Shown piece after piece: positions 17,207-24,196 of a stretch of DNA of 39,858 bases. Position 1 is the stretch's first letter; the number at the start of each line of letters is the position of its first letter. The translations under genes were made by a program, and so were the position numbers. The notes below the pieces were generated by a model. That model worked only from the letters and a program-made list of their open reading frames with translations, had not been told where the DNA came from and ran no database searches. Source of the stretch: an uncultured Oscillospiraceae bacterium (GTDB taxonomy: Bacteria; Bacillota; Clostridia; Oscillospirales; Oscillospiraceae); NCBI GenBank assembly GCA_910587785.1, contig CAJUOA010000016.1, forward strand, positions 1 to 39,858. Direction: 5' to 3'.

Positions 17207-17460
17207 TGAACGATGTGCGGGAATTTTCCGTACCGACCGCGCAACTGTCCTGCCTGATTGGCAACCTGTTTGCCGAACTGGAGCCGCCGTGTAGCGAGCC
17301 AGACAACCCGGATGCGCTGACGCTGTGCGGGAAAGCGCCGAGCGGGCGGGACGCTATGCTGTTCGTCTACCGGGAGCATTGCCTGTTCGTGGGCAACCCG
17401 GAGGACCTGGACGCAGCGCGGAATGGGCGGTGCCCTGACCGGAGGTGCGGGCGTGGCTGA
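17206..17460 (+). CDS. Small protein of unknown function at the head of the DGR cassette
   Basis: The start ATG 17206 overlaps the fibre stop (TGATGA), with GGTGGAG just upstream, giving 84 residues. The sequence MNDVREFSVPTAQLSC... contains five Cys, two of them in the Arg/Gly/Cys-rich C-terminus (RNGRCPDRRCGRG), and a hydrophobic DAMLFVYREHCLFVGN core. I do not recognise a family. The ribosome site of the accessory gene lies inside its last codons, and the two genes overlap by 8 bases, so their translation is probably coupled. A fibre chaperone or a DGR-related factor are possibilities without direct evidence. Confidence 0.6.
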   Translation: MNDVREFSVPTAQLSCLIGNLFAELEPPCSEPDNPDALTLCGKAPSGRDAMLFVYREHCLFVGNPEDLDAARNGRCPDRRCGRG

Positions 17461-18049
17461 AAAGGAGTATGTACTTGGCAATAAGGCGAAAGACCTATAC
17501 CAATTCACCAGGCAGGCAACGAAGCCAGGGCCGGACGACAAGGTAGACGCCAAGGACGCTGCAAAGGTCATGCGGACCATTGCAAAAGCAAGGACCATAG
17601 AGGAAATGCGGGATATGCTGAACGCCACGGCGGACCGGCTGGACAACCGGCGGAAGCGCCCGTTCTTCCCCAAGAGTGAAACATTTGGCATGATTAAGGA
17701 CCTGCGGAGCGGGGCAAGGGCTATCATCAAGGGCGTGTATGCGGCCAATGAAACACGGTTCAATGAGCGCCCAGAGGAACGCCTGCGGGAAATCAAGGCC
17801 GTTATAGACGAGTGTAATCTAATGCTCCAGCTTGTGGAGCTGGCGCACGACCTGGGCTACACCGACATGAAGCGCATGGGCGTCTGGACGAAGAGGATTC
17901 TGGACGTGAAGCATATGTGCCTTGCGTGGATGAAGAAGGACAGCGAGCGCGCCAAGACGATTTTAGCCAAGCGTGAGCGGGACAACTGCGAAATGCTGGT
18001 GGTCCTGGTGCGTGAAATCCTGGCGGCGGAGGTGCCGCGACCAAGCTAA
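17453..18049 (+). CDS. avd: DGR accessory variability determinant, Avd-like helical protein
   Basis: I choose GTG 17453 because GGAGGT lies at 17441-17446; an ATG at 17423 has no ribosome site. The 198-residue protein is almost wholly helical and basic: KAKDLYQFTRQATKP, then AAKVMRTIAKARTIEEMRDMLNATADRLDNR, then several long helices to about residue 180. Avd proteins are positively charged helical-bundle proteins that form pentameric barrels and bind the reverse transcriptase and template RNA. Classical Avd is about 125 residues, so this longer form carries an N-terminal extra segment, as in other Clostridia DGRs. The template repeat follows 47 bases after the stop, which strongly supports the role. 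Confidence 0.75.
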   Translation: MAEKEYVLGNKAKDLYQFTRQATKPGPDDKVDAKDAAKVMRTIAKARTIEEMRDMLNATADRLDNRRKRPFFPKSETFGMIKDLRSGARAIIKGVYAANETRFNERPEERLREIKAVIDECNLMLQLVELAHDLGYTDMKRMGVWTKRILDVKHMCLAWMKKDSERAKTILAKRERDNCEMLVVLVREILAAEVPRPS

Positions 18050-18095
18050 GATACAACGCGGAGGCATCCGCGAGGTATTGGGGTATGACCTGTTA

Positions 18096-18217
18096 CCGCC
18101 ACCAACTGGTGGCTCCGCTCCCCGAACACCAACAGCGCGACCAACGCCTGGAACGTGAACTCCAATGGCAACGCCAACAACAACAGTTGCACTAACACCT
18201 ATGGGGTCCGGCCCGCT
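18096..18217 (+). repeat. DGR template repeat (TR)
   Basis: The 122 bp align without gaps to 20164-20285 (offset 2,068). There are 10 mismatches, and every one is an A in this copy: 18105, 18126, 18143, 18152, 18153, 18158, 18170, 18179, 18183 and 18195. Non-A mismatches begin only beyond the 3' end (18218 C/T, 18223 G/A), as expected for an IMH* versus IMH boundary. In the frame of the target the TR has eleven AAC codons. A TGA at 18086-18088 closes that frame just upstream, so the TR is not translated as such. Confidence 0.95.
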
Positions 18218-18385
18218 CTGATGGATTATGCCAGACCAAGTAGGCGAAAGCCGAACGCAGCGCCCCATCATCAAAGGAGGTCATATCCCGTCCAAGCCCT
18301 GCGCGTGGGGCGCGGATAAACACATGGCGCTGACGCTGACCGCCGTTTGCGCCGCCAGCTATCAGCAGCGCCAGACAAGTGAGAG

Positions 18386-18411
18386 GGGACCCGGCATTGA
18401 AGCCGGGTCCC
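18386..18411 (+). other. Perfect 10-bp hairpin in the TR-RT spacer
   Basis: GGGACCCGGC (18386-18395) pairs with GCCGGGTCCC (18402-18411) around the loop ATTGAA. It ends 20 bases before the reverse transcriptase start. No T-run follows, so it is more likely a template-RNA structure or translation control element than a terminator. Confidence 0.7.
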
Positions 18412-18431
18412 GCATTTTCCGGGGGAACCGT

Positions 18432-19640
18432 ATGGACTACCAGGAGCTATGCTCTTTTGAGGTATTATATGCAGCCTATAAGACAGCGCGGGTGGGAAAG
18501 AGAAGCAAGCCGGGGACCGCCCAGTATGAGGCAAACGCCCTGGCCTGCACGGAGCGTCTTTCCTACATCCTGCGAAACAAGACGTACATCCCCAGCAAGT
18601 TTGAAACCTTCTATGTCTATGAGCCGAAGAAACGGTTAGTGCAAGCACCCGCGTTTGTGGACAAGGTGGTACAGCACGCCCTTGTCGATAACATCCTGTA
18701 CGACGCAATCACGCACAGCTTTATCCAGGATAGCTTTGCGTCGCAGATGTGGAAGGGGATGCACGTCGGCCTGAACCGCCTGCGGGAGCAGATGCAGGAA
18801 TACTACCGGAAGCGCAAGGGCCGGGACGAGGCCGCACGACGCGCCGCCGGTCTGCCGTACAGACCAAGGGAAGAATGGGACTATGCGAGCGGGTGGATTC
18901 TGAAAGCGGACGTTCACCACTTTTTCGCCAGCATCGACCACGACATCTTGAAGAAGAAACTGCGTCGGCGGGTAGTGGACGACCAGGTATTTGAATTGAT
19001 GTGTACCTACATCGACAGCACCGAGGGCCTGCCGCTGGGCTATCAGACGAGCCAGCTTCTCGCGCTCATGTACCTGGACGAGTTTGACCACTGGGTAAAG
19101 GAGACGCTTCACGCCAAATACTACGGGCGGTACATGGACGACTTCTACATTATCCATGAGGACAAGGCGTATTTACAGCAATGCCTTGACCAAATCGAGC
19201 AGAAAATACACGGGCTGAAATTGGAACTGAACGGGAAAACCGCTATCTTCCCGCTGAAAAACGGCATCAATTTTTTGGGCTTCCACACCTACCTTGACGA
19301 CGGCGGCGGAGTGATTATGAAGCTGCGCCGGGACAGCATCGACCGCATGAAAGCCCGCGTCCGGTCATGGCGGAAGGACTACCCGGCGGGCGCGGTGGGC
19401 CGGGACAAAATCATTACGTCCTGGCGGGCCTGGGACGCCCACGCCTCCCACGGCGATACCTACCGCCTGCGGGAGAAAATCGCCGCCCAGGTGTCGGAAA
19501 TTGTGGGCATGACGCTGACAGCCCGAAAGCCAATCCGAAAATCCAAGACCAGCGAAGCGAAGAAGTTAATCCAGAAAATGCGGAGGCAGGGAAAGATAAA
19601 GCCCAAGCCGCCAGAGGTTCCTGCGGGTTTTCCGTGGTGA
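18432..19640 (+). CDS. DGR reverse transcriptase
   Basis: The start is ATG 18432 (MDYQELCSFEVLYAAYK); the open frame continues upstream, but that part is the spacer. The 402-residue enzyme has the RT palm: Asp160 in ILKADVHHFFASIDHD, then LPLGYQTSQLLA at about 200-211, then YMDD at 234-237 followed by FYII, and GINFLGFH at about 280. The GxxxSQ form of motif 4 is the mark of DGR reverse transcriptases; retrons and group II introns usually have a different residue there. The C-terminus is Lys-rich. It copies the template RNA with errors at adenines, and the cDNA replaces the VR in the next gene. It is followed 33 bases later by the target gene. Confidence 0.96.
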   Translation: MDYQELCSFEVLYAAYKTARVGKRSKPGTAQYEANALACTERLSYILRNKTYIPSKFETFYVYEPKKRLVQAPAFVDKVVQHALVDNILYDAITHSFIQDSFASQMWKGMHVGLNRLREQMQEYYRKRKGRDEAARRAAGLPYRPREEWDYASGWILKADVHHFFASIDHDILKKKLRRRVVDDQVFELMCTYIDSTEGLPLGYQTSQLLALMYLDEFDHWVKETLHAKYYGRYMDDFYIIHEDKAYLQQCLDQIEQKIHGLKLELNGKTAIFPLKNGINFLGFHTYLDDGGGVIMKLRRDSIDRMKARVRSWRKDYPAGAVGRDKIITSWRAWDAHASHGDTYRLREKIAAQVSEIVGMTLTARKPIRKSKTSEAKKLIQKMRRQGKIKPKPPEVPAGFPW

Positions 19641-19673
19641 GCCTCATTTTTATATCCATAAGGAGGACACACA

Positions 19674-21527
19674 ATGGCAACTGTACAACTCGGCACGAAA
19701 GCGGTAGGCAGTATTGTCAAGCTGAAAGAAAACGGGGCGCTGGTGGATTACATCGTCGTCCACCAGGGCAAGCCCTCCAGCCTTTACGACGCCTCCTGCG
19801 ACGGGACCTGGCTGCTGCGCAAGGACATCCTTGAAACCCGTCAGTGGCACAGCTCCAACGTCAACGACTACGCCAACAGCACCATCAAGGCGTACCTGAA
19901 CAGCACCTTCCTTGCCCGGTTCGACGCGAATATCCAGGCGCAAATCAAGCAGGTCAAAATTCCATACCGACCTGGAAGCGGCACCAGCCAGACCGTCAAC
20001 AGCGGGGCTAATGGACTTTCCTGCAAAATCTTCCTGCTGTCCGACCGCGAGGTTGGTTATACGCAGAGCAATGTCAACAGCTACATCGTAAACGACGGCG
20101 CGAAGCTGGATTACTTCAAGGACGGCAACGGCACCAGCGAGAAAATCGCCAAACTCAACGGGTCCGCCACCAGCTGGTGGCTCCGCTCCCCGAGCACCAA
20201 CAGCGCGACCTACGCCTGGGTCGTGTACTCCAATGGCTACGCCAACTACAGCAGTTGCACTAGCACCTATGGGGTCCGGCCCGCTTTGATACTTCCCTCT
20301 TCCCTCTTGACCTCTGATGATGGCTCCGTTAATACGAACACGGCCCCGACCACGCCCGCGAGCATCAACATCCCAAGCAGCGTAGAGGGCGGAAAGAGCA
20401 TCGAAGTATCGTGGAGCGCGGCCACCGACAAGGAAAATAATCTGGAGGGTTATGTGGTGGAGCGGTCCACCGACGGCGGCGGAACGTGGACCCAGGTTTA
20501 CCAGGGCAGCGCCACCAAGACCACCAACACCGTACCGGCGGGGAGCGCGACGGTAATGTACCGGGTAAAGGCTTACGACAGCGAGGGGCTTTACAGCAGT
20601 TACCGGAACAGCGCCCAAGTGAGCGTATTTAATAATACCGCCCCCGGTGCGCCCGGCGGAATCACGGTGCCGGAAAATGTGCTGGGCGGCGCGGAGCTGA
20701 CCGTGACGTGGAGCGCCGCCAGCGACCCGGACAACAACCTGACCGGCTATGAGCTGGAGCGGCAGGTGGACGGCGGCGACTGGGCGCAGGTCTACAAGGG
20801 CGCGGCCACCAGCTACACGGACACCATTACGCGGGGCTGGCAGAGCGTCAATTACCGGGTCCGGTCCTACGACGCCTACAACGCCACCAGCGGCTACACC
20901 ACGGGGACGGCCCAGCCGGTGAATAACAACCGTGCGCCCGCCGTCTCCTGCGACACGGCCAGCGGGTCCGACCTGGGGACCAAGGACGCGGGCTTCTCCA
21001 TCCCCTACAGCGTGAACGACGAGGACGGCGACCCCGTGACCGTGACGGAGGCCATCGACGGCGTGACGCTGCGCACGTTCTCCGCCAACCTGGGCGGGAA
21101 CAACACCTTTGCCGTGACCGGCGACACGTTCTTTAAGCTGCTGAACGGGGCGCACACCCTGACCGCCAGCGCCACCGACGGGCGGGCCACCACGACCCAC
21201 AAGCTGACCTTTACCAAGGAGGTCACAGAGGCGACAATCACCCTGGCCGAGCCTATGGCGGCAGACGACAAAATCACTATCTGCGTCCTGTCCGTGGCCG
21301 GGGACATCCCGGCAGATGCGGACTACACCGTGGAAGTGACCAACAACGGCAACGACGACGCGCCGGTGTGGGAGGACTGCACCATGGAGGTCCGCAACGG
21401 CGGCAACCATGTCTTTGAAAACGAAACCGCCGCCAATGGCTTTGCCTTTAACTTCCGCGTGAGCGCGAAGCGGGGGCCGTCCGGCCAAGGCGGCTACATC
21501 AGTTCTGTGCAAGGAGGGTTCCAGTAA
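19674..21527 (+). CDS. DGR target protein: DUF6273/C-lectin-like domain with FN3-like repeats
   Basis: AAGGAGGACACACA precedes the ATG. The 617-residue protein has an N-terminal DUF6273-type module (about 1-210) that includes the variable repeat at residues 164-204. The fixed scaffold residues SWWLRSP (167-173) and YGVRPAL (199-205) are typical of the C-type-lectin fold in DGR targets. Two fibronectin-III-like modules (about 220-315 and 320-415), an Ig/cadherin-like module (about 417-510) and a C-terminal beta region follow. It is placed among tail genes, so it is probably the receptor-binding protein whose binding face is diversified. The VR lies one third of the way along, not at the C-terminus as in Mtd. 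Confidence 0.92.
   Translation: MATVQLGTKAVGSIVKLKENGALVDYIVVHQGKPSSLYDASCDGTWLLRKDILETRQWHSSNVNDYANSTIKAYLNSTFLARFDANIQAQIKQVKIPYRPGSGTSQTVNSGANGLSCKIFLLSDREVGYTQSNVNSYIVNDGAKLDYFKDGNGTSEKIAKLNGSATSWWLRSPSTNSATYAWVVYSNGYANYSSCTSTYGVRPALILPSSLLTSDDGSVNTNTAPTTPASINIPSSVEGGKSIEVSWSAATDKENNLEGYVVERSTDGGGTWTQVYQGSATKTTNTVPAGSATVMYRVKAYDSEGLYSSYRNSAQVSVFNNTAPGAPGGITVPENVLGGAELTVTWSAASDPDNNLTGYELERQVDGGDWAQVYKGAATSYTDTITRGWQSVNYRVRSYDAYNATSGYTTGTAQPVNNNRAPAVSCDTASGSDLGTKDAGFSIPYSVNDEDGDPVTVTEAIDGVTLRTFSANLGGNNTFAVTGDTFFKLLNGAHTLTASATDGRATTTHKLTFTKEVTEATITLAEPMAADDKITICVLSVAGDIPADADYTVEVTNNGNDDAPVWEDCTMEVRNGGNHVFENETAANGFAFNFRVSAKRGPSGQGGYISSVQGGFQ
20164..20285 (+). repeat. DGR variable repeat (VR)
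   Basis: This is the mutated partner of the TR at 18096-18217. Nine AAC codons of the template are changed here: five sites to A-to-G forms (AGC Ser, and one part of GTC) and the others to TAC Tyr or GTC Val; two AAC codons are unchanged. No substitution affects a non-A template base. The 3' boundary shows IMH-type differences at 20286 and 20291. The VR codes for residues 164-204 of the target. Confidence 0.95.
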
Positions 21528-21703
21528 TGGTAAAGAGGCGCGAGGATTCCATCAAGGAAATGAACAAGCGCAAGAGCAATGAGCAGCTTACCCGCGAGAA
21601 CGAAGAACTGCGGGCAAAGGTTGCGGCGCTGGAGGAACAGGTGGACAACACAAACTTGGCACTGTGCGACGTGTACGAGCAGATGATTGGAGGCATGGAG
21701 TAA
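21527..21703 (+). CDS. Small coiled-coil phage protein
   Basis: It starts on a TAATG overlap with the target stop and encodes 58 residues (MVKRREDSIKEMNKRKS...). The middle (EQLTRENEELRAKVAALEEQVD) is a clear heptad coiled coil with Leu/Val at a and d positions. AAGGAGGG lies about 10 bases upstream. Small coiled-coil proteins in this place occur in many Clostridia prophages without a known role. A multimerising helper of the receptor-binding protein is possible. Confidence 0.75.
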   Translation: MVKRREDSIKEMNKRKSNEQLTRENEELRAKVAALEEQVDNTNLALCDVYEQMIGGME

Positions 21704-21816
21704 TGGCGAAGATTTACACCGCCCTCATCCAAAAGGGCCTGAAAACCATTGACGACGTTCCCGCCCGCATCCGGGCGGAGGTCGAGGCACTGCTGGCGGA
21801 GCAGGACCATGAGTAG
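21703..21816 (+). CDS. Very small phage protein, CD1375-like family, copy 1
   Basis: TAATG overlap start; 37 residues (MAKIYTALIQKGLKTIDDVP...). It resembles the short CD1375/XkdX-like proteins encoded after tail fibre genes of Firmicutes phages. It is a paralogue of the next gene: both share MA-I-Y--LI-KG-KT---VP, R and VE--L at the same spacing. Function is unknown. Confidence 0.7.
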   Translation: MAKIYTALIQKGLKTIDDVPARIRAEVEALLAEQDHE

Positions 21817-21865
21817 GGTCCGTCTGTGGCTGCTGGATATTCTGATGGGAAAGGAGAAAAACGGT

Positions 21866-21982
21866 ATGGCTATCGTGTACGCGACCCTTATCATCAAGGG
21901 CAAGAAAACGCTGGAGCAGGTTCCCGCCATTCTGCGGGAGCAGGTCGAGCAGATTCTTGAGGACCTGGAAGTGAAACTGTAA
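21866..21982 (+). CDS. Very small phage protein, CD1375-like family, copy 2
   Basis: Paralogy to the preceding gene fixes the start at ATG 21866 (MAIVYATLIIKGKKTLEQVP), with AAGGAG 9 bases upstream. An ATG at 21809 in the same frame would add 19 residues unlike copy 1. The 38-residue product shares about half its positions with copy 1. The pair is a tandem duplication. Function is unknown. Confidence 0.7.
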   Translation: MAIVYATLIIKGKKTLEQVPAILREQVEQILEDLEVKL

Positions 21983-21993
21983 CCAGGACAGCC

Positions 21994-22022
21994 GGGGCCG
22001 TCTCCACGCTGGAGACGGCCCC
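21994..22022 (+). terminator. 13-bp GC-rich hairpin before the lysis genes
   Basis: GGGGCCGTCTCCA (21994-22006) pairs fully with TGGAGACGGCCCC (22010-22022), loop CGC. No T-run follows, so it may be a weak terminator or an mRNA processing site that separates tail and lysis transcripts. Confidence 0.5.
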
Positions 22023-22047
22023 AAACTACAATTTGGAGGCGTGAGCA

Positions 22048-22326
22048 ATGTACATCGACGCAAACACCATCATCACCATTTCGGCGGTGCTGGCCGCGCT
22101 GGGCGGCATCGGCGGGGTGGTGGTGTGGTGCATCAAGTTTGTGGACCGGCAGAAGAAGCAGGACAAGGAGCTTGCCGCCATCCGCAAGGAACAGACGCTT
22201 ATCTGCTACGGCGTGCTGGCCTGCTTGAAGGGGCTGAAAGAACAAGGGTGCAACGGACCAGTGACCGCCGCGCTGGACAAGCTGGAAAAGCATCTGAACC
22301 AAGCGGCCCATGAAGAGGAAGAGTAG
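22048..22326 (+). CDS. Small membrane protein in the lysis module
   Basis: The start follows TTTGGAGGCGTGAGCA; 92 residues. One N-terminal membrane helix (about 8-31, IITISAVLAALGGIGGVVVWCIKFV) is followed by a charged helix (DRQKKQDKELAAIRKEQ) and an amphipathic C-terminal part ending in acidic residues. The topology is that of XhlA-like or holin-associated proteins. It lies just before the endolysin. A role in lysis is inferred from place and topology. Confidence 0.7.
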   Translation: MYIDANTIITISAVLAALGGIGGVVVWCIKFVDRQKKQDKELAAIRKEQTLICYGVLACLKGLKEQGCNGPVTAALDKLEKHLNQAAHEEEE

Positions 22327-22334
22327 GTGCCGCC

Positions 22335-22742
22335 ATGAAGATTGTGGTTGTCGCCGCCTGCGCCCTGGTGGTGGGTATCGCCCTGGGCATCGTGTTCAGC
22401 GCGGCGACCATCCGGCATCTGCGCCGACGGGTGAAGGAGCTGCGGGAAATCATCAGGGAGGGCCTGCCACCGGAGAGGCCGGAGACAATGAAGCGGTTTG
22501 TGTGGGCCTGCGTCATAAACGGCTTTGCCTGGGTGTGGTGCAGCTACATCCTGGCCGCGCTGGACAAGGTGCAAATCGCAGAAGAGCTGTCGAAGGTTGC
22601 TCTTGCTGAAATCATCGTGCCGGTGGCGGTCTACGCATTTAAGTCCGGCGTGGAAAATTTGAGCAAAAATAACCGCTGGCCGGACAAGGGAGACACGCCG
22701 GAAGCGGAGCCGGAGGACACGGACCCGCCAGGCATGGGATAA
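22335..22742 (+). CDS. Membrane protein of the lysis module, possible holin or antiholin
   Basis: 135 residues with an N-terminal membrane helix (VVVAACALVVGIALGIVFSA), a basic helix (RHLRRRVKELREIIREG), and two more hydrophobic segments near 55-75 and 88-105. The C-terminus is Pro/acidic-rich and cytoplasmic in style (EAEPEDTDPPGMG). An internal ATG at 22488 (MKRFVWACVINGF) would give a shorter two-helix form. Dual starts are known for holin/antiholin pairs, but no strong ribosome site is seen at 22488. The endolysin follows 20 bases later. Confidence 0.6.
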   Translation: MKIVVVAACALVVGIALGIVFSAATIRHLRRRVKELREIIREGLPPERPETMKRFVWACVINGFAWVWCSYILAALDKVQIAEELSKVALAEIIVPVAVYAFKSGVENLSKNNRWPDKGDTPEAEPEDTDPPGMG

Positions 22743-22762
22743 CGGAAAAGGAGCTTTTACAA

Positions 22763-24184
22763 ATGCTGACCGGAAAAACCAATGAGGAAAGAATCTGGAA
22801 CTACCTGACGGAGGCGGGTATGACCGCCTGCGGCGCGGCGGGGCTGATGGGTAATCTCTACGCGGAAAGCGGGCTGATTCCTACCAACCTCCAGAACACC
22901 TACGAAAAGAAGCTGGGATATACGGACGCCGCCTACACGGCGGCGGTGGACAGCGGGGCCTATACCAACTTTGCCAAGGACGGGGCCGGGTATGGGCTGG
23001 CCCAGTGGACCTACCACACCCGCAAGGCGGCGCTGCTGGCCTTTGCCAAGGCAGCGGGGAAGTCCGTGGGGGACCTGGAGACACAGCTTGCTTTTCTGGT
23101 CCATGAGCTGCGCGAGAGTTACAAGCTCGTGCATTATGTGCTGGTGACGGCAACCGATGTCAAGACCGCATCGAACGTGGTCCTGCTCCAGTTTGAGCGG
23201 CCCGCCGACCAGGGGGACGCGGTGAAGCAGAAGCGGGCGCAGTATGGGCAGGTCTACTATGACAAGTTTGCCGCCAAGCAGGCGGCGGAAGGAGGACCCA
23301 AGATGAACAAGAAGCCTGTTTCCTTTCTCCAGACGGACAAGCGGTGGGCCAGCAAGCCCTACCGGGTGAAGGGGGAGAACTCCACCATCAGGGACAGCGG
23401 GTGCGGCCCGACCGCAGCGGCCATGCTGCTGTCCACCCTGACGGGGAAGAACATCACGCCGGAGGACACCTGCAAATGGTCCGTGGACCACGGGTACAAG
23501 GCCCTGGGCAACGGCACCTATTACGCCTACTTTGCCCCGCAGTTTGCGGCCTACGGTATCAAGTGCTGGCAGCTTAACTGGGTGAACGCCTACCACAACC
23601 CCAAGGCCACGTCCTTTGACGAGACGGTGAAGTATCTGAAACAGGGCTACTACGCTATCGCCCTGATGAAGAAGGGGACCTGGACCGGCGGCGGGCATTT
23701 CGTCGTGCTGTGGTGGGCGGACGGCAAGGTGCGCATCAACGACCCGGCATCCACCAGGGATAACCGGGTAAACGGCAATCTGGCGACCTTCAAGAACGAG
23801 GCCGCTTATTTCTGGATTGTGGACGCGCGGGAGTACAACAACAGCGGGAAGCTGGTGGACGGCTCCATGGCGGAGGTCAAGCCGGAGGACGTGCCGCAGG
23901 CCGCGCCGGGGGTGACGGCGGAGCGGAAAGCGACCGGCGCTGCGAAGTCGTTCGACAAGAAGCTGGCCGGGACCTACGCCGTGACGGCGGGGAGCGGCCT
24001 CCACATCCGCAATGTGGCCGGGTCCAAAACCGGGAGCATGGTTGTCCTGCCCTGCGGGACGAAGGTGCAGAACTACGGCTACTACACCGAAGTGAACGGC
24101 GTGAAGTGGCTGTATATCCAGGTGACGTATCAGGGCGTCAAGTACACGGGGTTCAGCTCCGGGGCGTACCTGAAAAAAGTATAG
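22763..24184 (+). CDS. Modular endolysin: tail-lysozyme-like, C39-type peptidase and SH3 domains
   Basis: The 473-residue protein starts after AAAGGAGC. Residues 1-175 match the phage tail lysozyme family (ERIWNYLTEAGMTACGAAGLMGNLYAESGL, with Glu35 as likely catalytic acid, and GYGLAQWTYHTRKAALLAFA). Residues about 185-370 are a C39-like cysteine peptidase: Cys in DSGCGPTAAAM, His in GGGHFVVLWW, and Asp/Asn in RINDPAS. Residues about 405-473 are a bacterial SH3 wall-binding domain (GSGLHIRNVAGS). The two enzymes would cut glycan and peptide bonds. No signal peptide is seen, so export needs the holin. An internal start exists at 23303. Confidence 0.92.
   Translation: MLTGKTNEERIWNYLTEAGMTACGAAGLMGNLYAESGLIPTNLQNTYEKKLGYTDAAYTAAVDSGAYTNFAKDGAGYGLAQWTYHTRKAALLAFAKAAGKSVGDLETQLAFLVHELRESYKLVHYVLVTATDVKTASNVVLLQFERPADQGDAVKQKRAQYGQVYYDKFAAKQAAEGGPKMNKKPVSFLQTDKRWASKPYRVKGENSTIRDSGCGPTAAAMLLSTLTGKNITPEDTCKWSVDHGYKALGNGTYYAYFAPQFAAYGIKCWQLNWVNAYHNPKATSFDETVKYLKQGYYAIALMKKGTWTGGGHFVVLWWADGKVRINDPASTRDNRVNGNLATFKNEAAYFWIVDAREYNNSGKLVDGSMAEVKPEDVPQAAPGVTAERKATGAAKSFDKKLAGTYAVTAGSGLHIRNVAGSKTGSMVVLPCGTKVQNYGYYTEVNGVKWLYIQVTYQGVKYTGFSSGAYLKKV
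23303..24184 (+). CDS. Internal in-frame endolysin product (C39 peptidase plus SH3)
   Basis: AAGGAGGACCCAAG at 23289-23302 puts a near-perfect ribosome site 7 bases before ATG 23303, in the endolysin frame. The product (MNKKPVSFLQTDKRW..., 293 residues) begins exactly at the domain boundary and would be a free peptidase/wall-binding subunit. Some clostridial phage endolysins are known to be made as full-length and internal forms that assemble together. The signal is seen; use of the start is inferred. Confidence 0.55.
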   Translation: MNKKPVSFLQTDKRWASKPYRVKGENSTIRDSGCGPTAAAMLLSTLTGKNITPEDTCKWSVDHGYKALGNGTYYAYFAPQFAAYGIKCWQLNWVNAYHNPKATSFDETVKYLKQGYYAIALMKKGTWTGGGHFVVLWWADGKVRINDPASTRDNRVNGNLATFKNEAAYFWIVDAREYNNSGKLVDGSMAEVKPEDVPQAAPGVTAERKATGAAKSFDKKLAGTYAVTAGSGLHIRNVAGSKTGSMVVLPCGTKVQNYGYYTEVNGVKWLYIQVTYQGVKYTGFSSGAYLKKV

Positions 24185-24196
24185 GAGGAAAATAGA

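Larger units (their letters stand above)
18050..18431 (+). ncRNA. DGR template RNA region (leader, TR and structured spacer)
   Basis: This 382-base gap between avd and the reverse transcriptase has no gene of its own. It contains a small hairpin before the TR (CGCGGA 18057-18062 with TCCGCG 18067-18072), the TR itself, and a spacer of about 205 bases. The spacer holds a perfect 10-bp hairpin at 18386-18411. In the BPP-1 DGR the avd-TR-spacer RNA is required for cDNA priming and Avd/RT binding, and this region has the same arrangement. RNA production is inferred. Confidence 0.75.

Noticed and set aside
17423..17452. ATG start for avd
   Set aside because: No ribosome site precedes it. GGAGGT lies ideally before GTG 17453.
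18228..18431. Upstream extension of the reverse transcriptase frame
   Set aside because: The frame is open, but its first 68 codons are TR-RT spacer with a strong hairpin. The RT family start fits ATG 18432.
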